64,000 bases of DNA from Mikania micrantha (Eukaryota; Streptophyta; Magnoliopsida; Asterales; Asteraceae): assembly GCA_009363875.1 (NCBI GenBank), contig CM018688.1, forward strand, positions 57,575,001-57,639,000, in the 5' to 3' direction. Every line of letters begins with the position of its first letter. Position 1 is the stretch's first letter. Shown here piece by piece: positions 33,932-43,600 of the stretch. The notes under the pieces are model-generated. The model did no database searches, was not told the DNA's origin, and saw only the letters and a list, made by a program, of their open reading frames with translations. Made by a program: the position numbers and the translations under genes.

Positions 33932-34481
33932 ATTAACTGAAAAGGAATATATAATCCTTCGGAAGATAAACTTAAATTATCTTCCGATGAGTAACTACTC
34001 AGCAGAAGATAGGTTAAGTCTTCGGAAGCATTATTTCTTCCTTAGTCGGAAGATCTCACACTTCAGAAGCTAAATTACCTTCTGAGGTAATACTCTTCCG
34101 ATACATTATCTTCAGAAGCATAGGCTTCTCAAGGTACTCTTCAGAAGAAGGTGTCTTCCGAAGAACATTCTACCTGATGAATTATCCAACATTTCAGAAG
34201 CACTTGCTTCCGATGTATTAAATTTATACTTCTAAATTATTGCTTCTGATCTTCAGAAGCAGTGCTTCCGATAGTATAAATCTTATTCTTCGGAAGTAAA
34301 ACTCCTCAGAAAACTTTTGGTCTAATTCACTCCTTCCGAAAGCCATATCTTCGGAAGCATTTCTGAACTTAATGAAAATTCCTACATTTATTATGAAACC
34401 AGCTGTCATCGGAAGAGCTTTTTTTGACATCCGGATTTCAAAATTAAATGTGTTTCTATATTTAATGCTGAAATCCGAAGG
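33932..34481. promoter_or_regulatory. Palindrome-rich spacer between pol and the 3' ORF
   Basis: About 20 copies by eye of a CTTC(C/A)GA(A)(G) motif or its complement TTCGGAAG/TCGGAAG lie between about 33957 and 34475. They occur in both orientations, often as close inverted pairs such as TTTCAGAAGCACTTGCTTCC. The same motif is in the LTR stem-loop and in the DNA of the gag linker. The array ends next to a TATA box at 34482. It is non-coding. It could be an enhancer for the 3' ORF or an RNA packaging or structural element. Confidence 0.75.
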
Positions 34482-34490
34482 TATATAAAG
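34482..34490 (+). promoter_or_regulatory. Internal TATA box upstream of the 3' ORF
   Basis: TATATAAAG lies 94 bp before the ATG of the 3' ORF. It is followed by a CT-rich leader free of ATG (34491-34583) and a good start context (GCCATGGCT). This looks like a plant pol II core promoter inside the element. Confidence 0.6.
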
Positions 34491-34583
34491 GTCTCCCGCT
34501 CATTCAAATTCTCACAAACTGTTTCACTTTGAACTCTTCTTTTCTTTGATCTCCCACATTGTGCCCTAAAATCACCAACTGCC

Positions 34584-35840
34584 ATGGCTCTTCTTGCTTT
34601 CAAACCTGCTCACAACGTACCAGCGGAGTTATCAGCGGAACATGATGCTGACTTCGCCCCAATAATCTCCTTTCTTCAAAGGAGCAGGTATTTCTTTGCA
34701 CTAACCGTTCAGCCCTTGGTGTATGAATCTCATCACCAACAATTTTGGGCATCTTGTTCTGTTTCTTCGTCTCCCAATGGTCGGTCTCTTGTTGCCACCA
34801 TTGATGCTCATCCTATTGCTATTTCTGTGGAGACCATCTGTCGGCATCTCAAACTACATGATGCCGGTGGAAAGGTCTCATTCACAAAGGATGAGGTAGC
34901 ATCGACATTTCAGTCGATGGGGTACGAAGGTCGTCTCCCTTCAACAACCTATTTGAAGGGTAGAGTGTCCTACAATTACAAGTACCTCATACATTTGTTC
35001 CTACACTGTCTTTCCAATAAAACTGGTGGTTGGGATCAAATACCATCTGACTTAGCTTCGGCTATTCATGGTTTGATCTCTAACAAACTGTTTAATTTTT
35101 CTGCTTTTATTTTCAATAATTTGGTTGACAATATTTCGTCACCAAAGAAATTTTGTATGTTTCCCAGGTTTTTGCAACAGATTTTCAATGAGGAATTGGG
35201 CACTTTCCTCTCTCTAACTGGGAATACATATACAATGCCCTTGGTCTCGTCCAAGGTTTTTGTACAACTTAAGAAGAAGGGTGCCCAGTTCTCTGGGAAC
35301 TTCACTCCACTTCTTCCCACTATGGTGTCCCATACTTCAGAAGGTGACAGCTCTGTTAACCCCACAGATGCTGAACCCACACCTTCCACTTTTGTTCCTC
35401 ACCCCATCAAAATCACTTACAAACGCAAACGAAACCCTGTGCAACTCTCTACAGTTGTTCAGGCTCCTTCTACTGAACCCAAAAGGGAAAAGGTTAAAAG
35501 AACTGCTCAGGGCACAGTTCTACCTAAGGTGAAAGCCACACCCCTTATTTGTCCACAGGTTCTTCCTTTGGAGCCTGTGGCTGCCCTTAACCAGCCTGCA
35601 AGCCCTCAGCTTATGTCACAACACATAACTGAGAATATACAAAGGGATACACCCATAGTTGAGTCTGCTTCTCATGAAGCTACTCCCTTAGATCAGAGAC
35701 TGTCTCCCAGGTCTCCAGGTTCTTATCACCCAGATATGCCCCCCTCCCATACTATTACCCCGGCTCTTGGAACTTCTGCCGTACCTGTGGAGGAACCACT
35801 CTCTCCCACTACCCAAACTTTAATGAGAGTGGTGACATAG
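34584..35840 (+). CDS. Sirevirus-type 3' ORF, N-terminal part
   Basis: 418 residues from ATG at 34584 to TAG at 35838. Residues 1 to about 235 form a folded-looking domain (FAPIISFLQRSRYFFAL ... KGRVSYNYKYLIH ... KTGGWDQIPSDLASAI ... SPKKFCMFPRFLQ). A diverged DNA copy of this domain lies at 53431-53775, so it belongs to a repeated family. After that comes a Pro/Ser/Thr-rich region with a basic KRKR (280-283), nuclear-signal-like. I see no signal peptide or membrane segment. The position is that of the env-like ORF of Sireviruses, but the protein does not look like an envelope glycoprotein. The same frame continues open after the TAG. Confidence 0.8.
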   Translation: MALLAFKPAHNVPAELSAEHDADFAPIISFLQRSRYFFALTVQPLVYESHHQQFWASCSVSSSPNGRSLVATIDAHPIAISVETICRHLKLHDAGGKVSFTKDEVASTFQSMGYEGRLPSTTYLKGRVSYNYKYLIHLFLHCLSNKTGGWDQIPSDLASAIHGLISNKLFNFSAFIFNNLVDNISSPKKFCMFPRFLQQIFNEELGTFLSLTGNTYTMPLVSSKVFVQLKKKGAQFSGNFTPLLPTMVSHTSEGDSSVNPTDAEPTPSTFVPHPIKITYKRKRNPVQLSTVVQAPSTEPKREKVKRTAQGTVLPKVKATPLICPQVLPLEPVAALNQPASPQLMSQHITENIQRDTPIVESASHEATPLDQRLSPRSPGSYHPDMPPSHTITPALGTSAVPVEEPLSPTTQTLMRVVT

Positions 35841-38195
35841 TTACAGGCAAGGTTTCCTGACCCAGAGCCTATTATATCAGAGGTTGGCCCCAGTAGTTTT
35901 GAAGGAGCCAATGCAGGTGAGGCTGCCACTACTGTTGATCTTAATCAAGATCCACAGGACAGTGGTACAGGCACTAGGACCTCACCTGCGGCAACCTATG
36001 TTGGGGAGGACTTCTTTGAGGTTCTTCTCAATGAAGGGAATCCAGGGTGCCAAGAAACCACATCTGGTGGTGGAGGTGCAGGAGCTCGGCTCAGTACTCC
36101 ATCGCCCCATGACTCTACTCCGGTAGAAGAGGGCACAACCACACAGGAATTGACGGCTACAATAACTTCCCTCCAAGCCAGGGTAGCTCAGTTAGAAGCT
36201 GAGGTGGCTACCCTGCGGCTTGAGATCCAGACCAAAGAATCAACCATTCTGGATCTCAGGAGGCGTCCACCTGTTATTCTACATCCTTTTCATCCTGATC
36301 CTGCTACTTCCACTTTCACTTCCCCTGATGCTACCAAAAAGGGGGAGAATGTACCAACTGCAGGGTCAGGATCAGAAGCAAGAGAAGAGGAGGGTGCACA
36401 GGAAGTTACTCCATCCATAGTCACTTTGACTGCTGAATGGGATGACTTCTTGGGTACTTATTTTCAAGATTCTTCTTCTACTTCCTCTTCTTCTTCTTCT
36501 GAGGATACAAGGGAGGTTGTCAAAGAGACTGAACAGCAAACATCAAATGTCTCTTTGGAACCTCAGTCCCCTTCTGGGACTAAGTCTCCTTCTGAGACTG
36601 CAGCCCAGGTTACCATGGAAGAAGCTACACAAGATGAACAAATATCAATGGAACCTGTGTCCCCTTCTGGGACAGAAGCTGCTGAAGACCTCTCCTCCTC
36701 TCCTAAGCCCTTTGTGGAAACTAATAAGGAATCATCCAAGGTGATTGGTCAACTGGAGGAGACAGTGAATGCTGAGGTTAATTCCGAAGCTGCAGCTGTT
36801 TCCAAAGGCCCAGTCATTATTGATGACTCTTCCACAGAGGAGCTATCTGCCGATGAACCAATTGGTGAGGCTACAGGAGAAATCTCCTCTGGGGTAAATG
36901 TAACAGTTGATGACAAAGGAAAAAGAAAGCTTACCCCAGAGGAGGAAGCACAACTGGAGGAGAGAAGACCAAAGAAAATTAAGGGCCGGCCAAATACCTC
37001 TCTAGATGAAAAGCGAGCTAGACTCTCCGCTTTGCTCGAAGAGAGAGGGTATGACTTTGATGAAGTCTTTCATTGGTCGGTACCTAGAATGGCTGCTGAG
37101 CTGGAAAAAATGCAGCAGCAGGAACAGGAAGCTGCTGCATCCAAAGTCCAGATTGCTACAACAAAGACTCAGAAGAACAAGGCATACAGAGACAAGTGCA
37201 AAGCCTTTCTTCTGGAGTATGGATTCCATGCTCGGCAGCTAGGCCCAATGAAGAACTCAACCATGGATATGCTTATCAGAGATATAAAAGCCAAAGTTGC
37301 CAGAGGTGAGTTACCTTCAATTGAACAAATAAGGGCAAGAAAGGAAAGCCTAATGAGAGGCTTAGGTTTAGGGGGAGGAGCAAGAATAGAATTTCCCCTC
37401 TCTGGTACAGGAATCAGAGAGGGAGAAGAAGTTATGTGTGGGGAAGCTACCAAAGCCATGTTTCCCAAAATGTTCCCCCTAAACCCTAAGGAAGAACAAA
37501 TATCTCCTCCATCAAGTCCATCAATGGATAACATGCCAATCTCTTCAGTGATCAAGATCAAAAAGGGTCAGCAAACTAAAAGGAAACAATCAACATCAAA
37601 CCCTGATCCTGAGAGACTTTCACAGGATGATGAGAGGAGAACAAAACCCTCAAGTGCTGAGGATACTGGGTCACAGCCTACTGCAACAACGGGTGCAGCA
37701 GTAGAATCAACTGTGGAAGCCCAACAGGCCAGAGTTCTGAGGAGTCAGGCCACTGCTCAAGACAAACCAAGATTCATAAGAAGAAAGAGCATGGCTAGAA
37801 GGAAAAAGAAAACAAAAACTGTCTCCTTTGACTCTGAGCCTGATGCATCCCTCTCAATAACTGAAGTCACACCAGAAGCAGCTCCTAAAACTACACAATC
37901 TCGAGAAGATATGAGGGATATTCGAAGACTAATGCATGAGCACTCATACATCCCCTTAGTAAATTGGAGCTTCAATGCACAAGAAAGGATATTCATCCTC
38001 ACTGACTACAATGGAGAAATAAAACTGGTGGATCTTGTGCATCTGATAGTGTTGGCAAAGCCCTATATCTTTGATCTAGATAAGCTCCCTCTCAATAATC
38101 CTGACAATGGAGCAGATGGGAGGTCAGCCATCAGATTGATAAGAAAAAGGGCACAGGTACTGAGGGGTACATGGAAGCCAAGGTTCCTTCCTTAG
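35841..38195 (+). CDS. Sirevirus-type 3' ORF, C-terminal part after in-frame TAG
   Basis: In the same frame as 34584-35840 and open without interruption from the TAG at 35838 to TAG at 38193. The first ATG is at 36150, giving 681 residues. From there it has a short Leu-heptad coiled coil (LQARVAQLEAEVATLRLEI, about residues 8-26) and a long acidic Ser/Glu-rich region. Then come a basic patch (PKKIKGRPNTS), a second helical Glu/Gln-rich stretch, a strongly basic patch (RRKSMARRKKKTKTVSF) and a C-terminal globular-looking end (VNWSFNAQERIFILTD). There is no signal peptide and no clear transmembrane helix. Composition suggests a nuclear or nucleic-acid-binding protein. The function is unknown; an env role is not supported by the sequence. 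Confidence 0.75.
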   Translation, partial: LQARFPDPEPIISEVGPSSFEGANAGEAATTVDLNQDPQDSGTGTRTSPAATYVGEDFFEVLLNEGNPGCQETTSGGGGAGARLSTPSPHDSTPVEEGTTTQELTATITSLQARVAQLEAEVATLRLEIQTKESTILDLRRRPPVILHPFHPDPATSTFTSPDATKKGENVPTAGSGSEAREEEGAQEVTPSIVTLTAEWDDFLGTYFQDSSSTSSSSSSEDTREVVKETEQQTSNVSLEPQSPSGTKSPSETAAQVTMEEATQDEQISMEPVSPSGTEAAEDLSSSPKPFVETNKESSKVIGQLEETVNAEVNSEAAAVSKGPVIIDDSSTEELSADEPIGEATGEISSGVNVTVDDKGKRKLTPEEEAQLEERRPKKIKGRPNTSLDEKRARLSALLEERGYDFDEVFHWSVPRMAAELEKMQQQEQEAAASKVQIATTKTQKNKAYRDKCKAFLLEYGFHARQLGPMKNSTMDMLIRDIKAKVARGELPSIEQIRARKESLMRGLGLGGGARIEFPLSGTGIREGEEVMCGEATKAMFPKMFPLNPKEEQISPPSSPSMDNMPISSVIKIKKGQQTKRKQSTSNPDPERLSQDDERRTKPSSAEDTGSQPTATTGAAVESTVEAQQARVLRSQATAQDKPRFIRRKSMARRKKKTKTVSFDSEPDASLSITEVTPEAAPKTTQSREDMRDIRRLMHEHSYIPLVNWSFNAQERIFILTDYNGEIKLVDLVHLIVLAKPYIFDLDKLPLNNPDNGADGRSAIRLIRKRAQVLRGTWKPRFLP

Positions 38196-38216
38196 AAGTT
38201 TTGGTAGCATCAGCCT

Positions 38217-38225
38217 AGGGGGAGA
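38217..38225 (+). other. Polypurine tract
   Basis: AGGGGGAGA, one base before the 3' LTR; primer for plus-strand DNA. Confidence 0.9.
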
Positions 38226-38226
38226 C

Positions 38227-39051
38227 TGTAAAGACTAATAAAGGCTGGTGCTCACCAAACTTCTTATTTTGTCTAAGTATAGGAACCTCTTTGAATAAAA
38301 ACCTTCGGAAGGAAGAAGAGATTCTTCGGAAGCAGCATTGCTTCCGAAGGATAACTGGTTCCTGCCGAAGGTTATACAAGACAACTGCTTCCGAGGAATC
38401 CTCACAGGCATTGAAGACAAAGACTTCCGAGGAATCCTCTCTTGCATTGAAGAGAAAGACTTCCGAGGTTTATCCTCTGACAAAGACTGTAGCAGCTTAC
38501 TCTCATAGTACAAAAGGTACTGACACAAGACATGCTGGTCTGAGTAAAGACAAAGACAACATGTAATGAGTCAGATAAAGCGCCTTACCTCTCCCATGCT
38601 GCATTAAATGCAAAAGATCATCTGAAGCCTTGAAGATCAACAACATTAAATGTCTTTTGTATTTAGTAGTCCTTTGTAAAGTCAATGTCTATTAATATAA
38701 TGATTATGACTGAGTGTCTTAGCCTGTTAAGACACTCAACATACTAGAATAAGCTTTACTTTATGTACTTGTCTAGTATACCCAACTTGTATTCCTAAGT
38801 GTATACGGTTGTAGCCTCGGCTATATAACCTCCCATTGTATGTTTGCTTAGAAGTGCTTGTACGCTTCTTACTTTGAGAGAAATATATCCTTGAGCTTGA
38901 AATTATTCTTGTGTTCCTATTAGTATTCAAGGATTATTACTTTGTCATTTTGAGTGCTTGTGAGATTATTCTAACAGAACATTCCGCATCTGTTAGATTG
39001 TTTAAGAAATACTTGTGAAGTGTTGTTTAGATTAAGCAACCCGATCCAACA
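38227..39051 (+). repeat. Sirevirus-type 3' LTR
   Basis: 825 bp. It differs from the 5' LTR at two positions by eye: T/C in CCTG(T/C)CGAAGG near 26995/38366, and T/C in AGC(T/C)TGTTAAG near 27353/38724. Confidence 0.97.
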
Positions 39052-39056
39052 ACTTT

Positions 39057-40226
39057 ACTACACAAAACGCCCTCCATTTAGAGTTTATTACTAAGTTTCA
39101 CGATTTGACTCTTACTTTAAATCTTTTAACTTTACCACTTCTTTTTGCTTAGTATTAATATTCATGAGTTACATAGGATTTATAAGATATACTTTTTTTT
39201 TTGTTAACTCTTAGAATTCTATCCAAGTGTAAGGTAATGCGGGTGAAGGACTTGCACACTCGCATCGAGGCACGGTTGGAACAATTCATTCACATCAAAA
39301 GGTGTTGCTCAACCGCAAAGTTGAACACTTAAATGGGATTACTCATCTGTAAATGTGGTTGATCATCCATAAAGTTAGGCCCTTAGTTTAGTAATTCAAC
39401 AAATACCACCATTTGCGGTGCACGCATATAATGTATATATGTGTGGGTTCTTAAGGACAAAAGTAAAAGTGCACTAATTTTAACGTTATGTTAATTATTT
39501 TGTGAAAATAACGTTAAAATCATTGAGATAATCAACTTGAAACGATAACTTTGAGCCGGCGACTCTTTCGGAGCAGCCGTTCTATCCCAATTGGGATAGG
39601 GGTAAGGTTTGTATCTATCATTCCCACAGGAGATCCAACCCTTTTTTTTCCTGATCTTTCAATAAAAAGATTCATTCTCTTCATAAAAAATAGAAATAGA
39701 GCCAATAAAACCAATAAGGATTATTGAATGCAACATTGGATCTATCTATTTTTGAACTGTGATAAAGTTTACAGGCAAAGATTGAGATTACTTTTCCCAA
39801 ATTGAGCACATGATTGAATGATTCATTTTTAAAGACTGAGATTGCTCATATGGAAATTCCTCTTGCGCTCATCTTGTATGATACTTAGAATTTTAAACAA
39901 ATACTCACCCATAATGGTAAAGACATCTGCAAATGTTACTCGTCTAACACTTGGGATTCAATAGACAAGTACAAACTCGCAATTACTCATGGATGACTTG
40001 GTACTTGGACTACGTCATCTCGTTTTCACCCACATTGAGTGAATACTCGTCAACAATGTCTCTTAGCGTTTAACTAGAAATTTTAGGTAAAGTACTCACC
40101 CAAAATGGGGAACCCTTCATCACAATGCATGCACTCAGTGTACTTTATACTTGTAATATTTCTTGTTCAAATGTGTTGTGGCTAGATAAGGGTATCAAAA
40201 AATAATTCATCAACTTTTAGTGTATT
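39057..40226. other. Intergenic DNA between two copia elements
   Basis: No gene. It contains a SINE-like repeat (39417-39615). The rest is AT-rich and unrecognised. Confidence 0.5.
39417..39615 (+). mobile_element. Second copy of the SINE-like repeat at 22285
   Basis: It shares GCATATAATGTATATATGTG, an AACGTTA block, GTGAAAATAACGTT and a GGGATAGGGGTAAGGTTTGT block, in the same order, with 22285-22557. It diverges after the GGTAAGGTT block. No target duplication was found. Confidence 0.55.
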
Positions 40227-40231
40227 CTTTT

Positions 40232-40585
40232 TGTTAAAGTGCAACACCAAGTCCTAGGTGGCAGTCCAGCTTGGATCAAGTTTACGTATGCATGTCAAGT
40301 ATTTTGTTATTAATGTTGGTTTTGTTTAAGTTTCTTTAATTCCTAGTTATTTGGCTAGTGGGTAGTGCTTTATTTGTTTATGGGTAGTTGGTAACATGTT
40401 AGTGGTCCACGTTTGTTAGTGGCTTATTTTCTTTGTTTGAGTATTTATTTCCTTTGTTTTCTGTACGTTGGGAATTAATCAAAAAAGAGCATTTTGTTGG
40501 CTCAATTGTTTTGTGTGTGGTTTTCAGTGTTAATCTCAAGAATAGTTCGTTTGGAGTTGATCATATATCACTGTTAAAGTTAACA
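40232..40585 (+). repeat. Copia 5' LTR
   Basis: 354 bp, TGTTAAAGTGC...AAAGTTAACA. Confidence 0.96.
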
Positions 40586-40587
40586 AG

Positions 40588-40600
40588 TGGTATCAGAGCC
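40588..40600 (+). other. tRNA-iMet primer binding site
   Basis: TGGTATCAGAGCC, two bases after the LTR. The open frame extends back over this site, so the real gag start is the ATG at 40614. Confidence 0.93.
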
Positions 40601-40613
40601 GTTCTTTCCAAAA

Positions 40614-43600
40614 ATGTTGGACCTGCAGCTAATTGGTGGTGTGAAGAAACTGAATAATCAAAACTACAAAACCTGGTCGACTTGCATCAGTTCTTATCTA
40701 CAAGGTCAGGACTTGTGGGAGATTGTTCAGGGTAATGAAACTGTGCAGCCAACCAGGGAAGCTCAAGATGGTGCGTTGAGGAAGTGGAAAGTGAAGGCGG
40801 GAAAGGCGATGTTTATTATGAAGACAACTGTAGAAGATGAATTACTTGAACACATCAAGGATTCTTCAAGCCCAAAGGAAGCATGGGATACTTTGGCTGA
40901 GTTGTTGTCAAAGAAAAATGATGCCAAGTTACAACTTCTTGAAAACGAATTATTTTCGGTTACTCAAGGCGAGTTGACGGTTGCACAATACTTTCACAAG
41001 GTGAAGTCGTTGTGTAGGGAGATTGGAGAACTAGACACACAAGCAAGGATAGGGGAAGCCAGAATGAAACGTATCATCATTCATGGCTTAAAACCGGAAT
41101 ACCGGAGTTTTGTGGCGGCTGTTCAAGGGTGGCCAACTCAACCAACGTTGGTGGAGTTTAAGAATTTGCAAGCAAGTCAGGAATCTCTAGCTAAGCAAAT
41201 TAATAATGTGTCCATTAAGCCAGAAGCAGAGGCCTTGTATGCTGAGAAGGGCAGATCCAGAGGTAACAGCTCGCAACATGTTGCGAAACGGTGGGAAAAG
41301 TCCAAATTTCCATCCGGGAGCAAGAAGGGCCGAGCACAGGAGAAAGAAGATCAAAGTGGGTTTCGAAAGCATCGTCAAAATGGTAAACGTTTTCCCTATG
41401 CTTGTTATAAATGTGGGCAAAAGGGTCACAAGGCCCGGGATTGTCGTACAAGTCCACAAGAAGAAGGGAATTCAGCTTCAGTGCAGCAAGAGGAAGCCTG
41501 GGACGTGGAGGCATGCATGGCTTATAATGAGGAAGCCACTGCACTTGTCACCACAACTGAGAAGAAGGCGAACAAGCTAGATGAGTGGATTGTGGATTCC
41601 GGGTGTTCGAACCACTTGACAGGTGACCTGGATCGACTCGTGAATCAAGTAAAGTATACTGGCAATCGGGTTGTGGTTATTGCCGATGATTCAAAGCATC
41701 AGATAAGCCATATAGGAGATGTCGTATTTCCAACAGGTACCAACAGTGGAGACCACATATTGAAGTCGGTGTATTACATTCCAGGTATGAAGAAAAACCT
41801 CATTTATGTTTCTCAATTAACTGCTGGTGGTAGATACGTTCTATTTGGCGCAGATGTCGTTAAGGTGTACCAACAGTTTGAAACGAAGTCGGTGCCGGTA
41901 ATTGAAGGTCACCAAAAGTGGGCAATGTATGTGCTATCAGCTAAGACTGCATACACTGAGAAGACAAAGAATAATCAAAATGTTGACCTGTGGCACATGC
42001 GACTGGGCCATGTTAGCTATGAGAAGCTTGGGAAGATGATGAGTAGAGGATCAGTGAATGGGCTTCCCAATTTGCAGGTACCATCAGGTCTGGTTTGTGC
42101 AGGTTGTCAATTCGGGAAAGCTCACCAACAACCGTATAAGGCATCTACTCGCAGGTCCAGTGGCCCCTTAGAACTCATTCATATCGATGTCTTTGGTCCA
42201 GTAAAACAAAAGTCAGCTGGAGGGATGTTGTATATGATTGAGTTCATTGATGATTTTTCACGCTACGCTTGGGTGTTCTTTATGAAGGAGAAAGCAGAAG
42301 CCCTGGAAAGATTCAAAGAATTCAAGTTAATTGTTGAACGAGAAACACAGAGACACATCAGAATGTTGCGGTCAGATAATGGTGGTGAATACACGTCGCT
42401 TGAATTTACAAATTTTCTGAATGAACACCACATTCAGAGACAGCTTACATGTTCGTACACACCGCAACAGAACGGAGTCTCGGAACGGAAAAACCGGCAT
42501 ATAGTAGAAGTCACAGGAAGCATGATCCACGAAAAGAACTTACCTGGGCGTTTTTGGGCTGAAGCAATGCGAACAGCTGCATACCTGATCAACCGGCTGC
42601 CACAACAAGGGCTTGATTTTATGTCACCCTTTGAAAAGTTGTTCAAGAAGAAACCCACTGTGAGTCATCTTCATATCTTTGGATGTGTGTGCTATGTGTT
42701 TATACCTAACAATCTTAGGCATAAACTTGAAAAAAAGGCAGTGCGGTGTATATTCGTTGGCTATGATACACAACGCAAAGGGTGGAAGTGTTGTGATCCT
42801 ACATCGGGAAAGTGCTACGTGTCTCGCAACGTGGTGTTTGATGAGACATCTTCCTGGTGGTCATCAAATAAGGAAGCACTTCCAGATTCACAACAACTAA
42901 AAGAGGATCTTCAATCCTCAAGTGTGAATCTAAACTTTGAAGAGAATGATGAGCCAATAAATGAAGCAACTGATGTGTCTACAGGTAGTCAGGTAGCCAA
43001 CACTGAAAATGTTCAAGTTCAGTCGAGTCTTAGAAGGTTAGAAAGCACTCGAAAATCAAATCCAAAGTATGCTAACATAGCAGAGGTTGATGAAGAGTTT
43101 AGTGAGCCTGATTCGTTTGAAAACGCAAGCCGAAATTCAGGCTGGATGCTTGCCATGGAAGCTGAGATGGCAGCACTAATAAGTAATCAGACATGGGAGC
43201 TGGTCCCGCTTCCAGAGGATGTTAAACCCATTACATGCAAATGGGTGTATAAGGTAAAAAGGAAGGCAGATGGATCAGTTGAAAGACTCAAAGCAAGATT
43301 AGTTGCACGAGGGTTTTCACAGCAAGTCGGGTTGGATTATGAGGATACCTTCAGTCCAGTGGCAAAATTGACTACAATTCGAGTAATTTTGGCCATGGTT
43401 GTAAATGAAGATTGGAGGCTATGGCAAATGGATGTGCATAACGCTTTTCTCTATGGAGATCTAGATCATATTATACACATGGAATATCCCTTGGGTTTTG
43501 TTAACCCTAGTTTACCAAACCATGTTTGCAAACTAAAAAAAGGCCATTTATGGGTTGAAGCAATCTCCAAGAGCATGGTACGGTAAGATTGCTTAGTTTC

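Larger units (their letters stand above)
26856..39051 (+). mobile_element. Young 12.2 kb Sirevirus-type Ty1/copia retrotransposon
   Basis: LTRs of exactly 825 bp at each end differ at two sites by eye. A perfect 5 bp target duplication ACTTT lies at 26851-26855 and 39052-39056. It has a tRNA-iMet primer binding site (27683), gag (27797 onward), pol with PR-INT-RT-RH (to 33931), a 650 bp palindrome-rich spacer, a long 3' ORF (34584-38195) and a polypurine tract (38217). Size, gene order, two zinc knuckles and the extra 3' ORF fit Sireviruses. At a commonly used rate of 1.3e-8 per site per year, two LTR differences suggest about 0.1 million years; this is an estimate only. No frameshift was seen, but three in-frame stops are present (29531, 30488, 35838). 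Confidence 0.95.

Noticed and set aside
33957..34475. Heat-shock elements in the palindrome array
   Set aside because: The core HSE is TTC-two bases-GAA. The repeats here have only one base between TTC and GAA, so they are not canonical HSEs.
39600..39740. Possible plastid-derived insertion (AT-rich with a Phe/Leu-rich minus-strand ORF)
   Set aside because: I could not match it to any particular plastid gene, and it overlaps a nuclear SINE-like repeat; too weak to claim.
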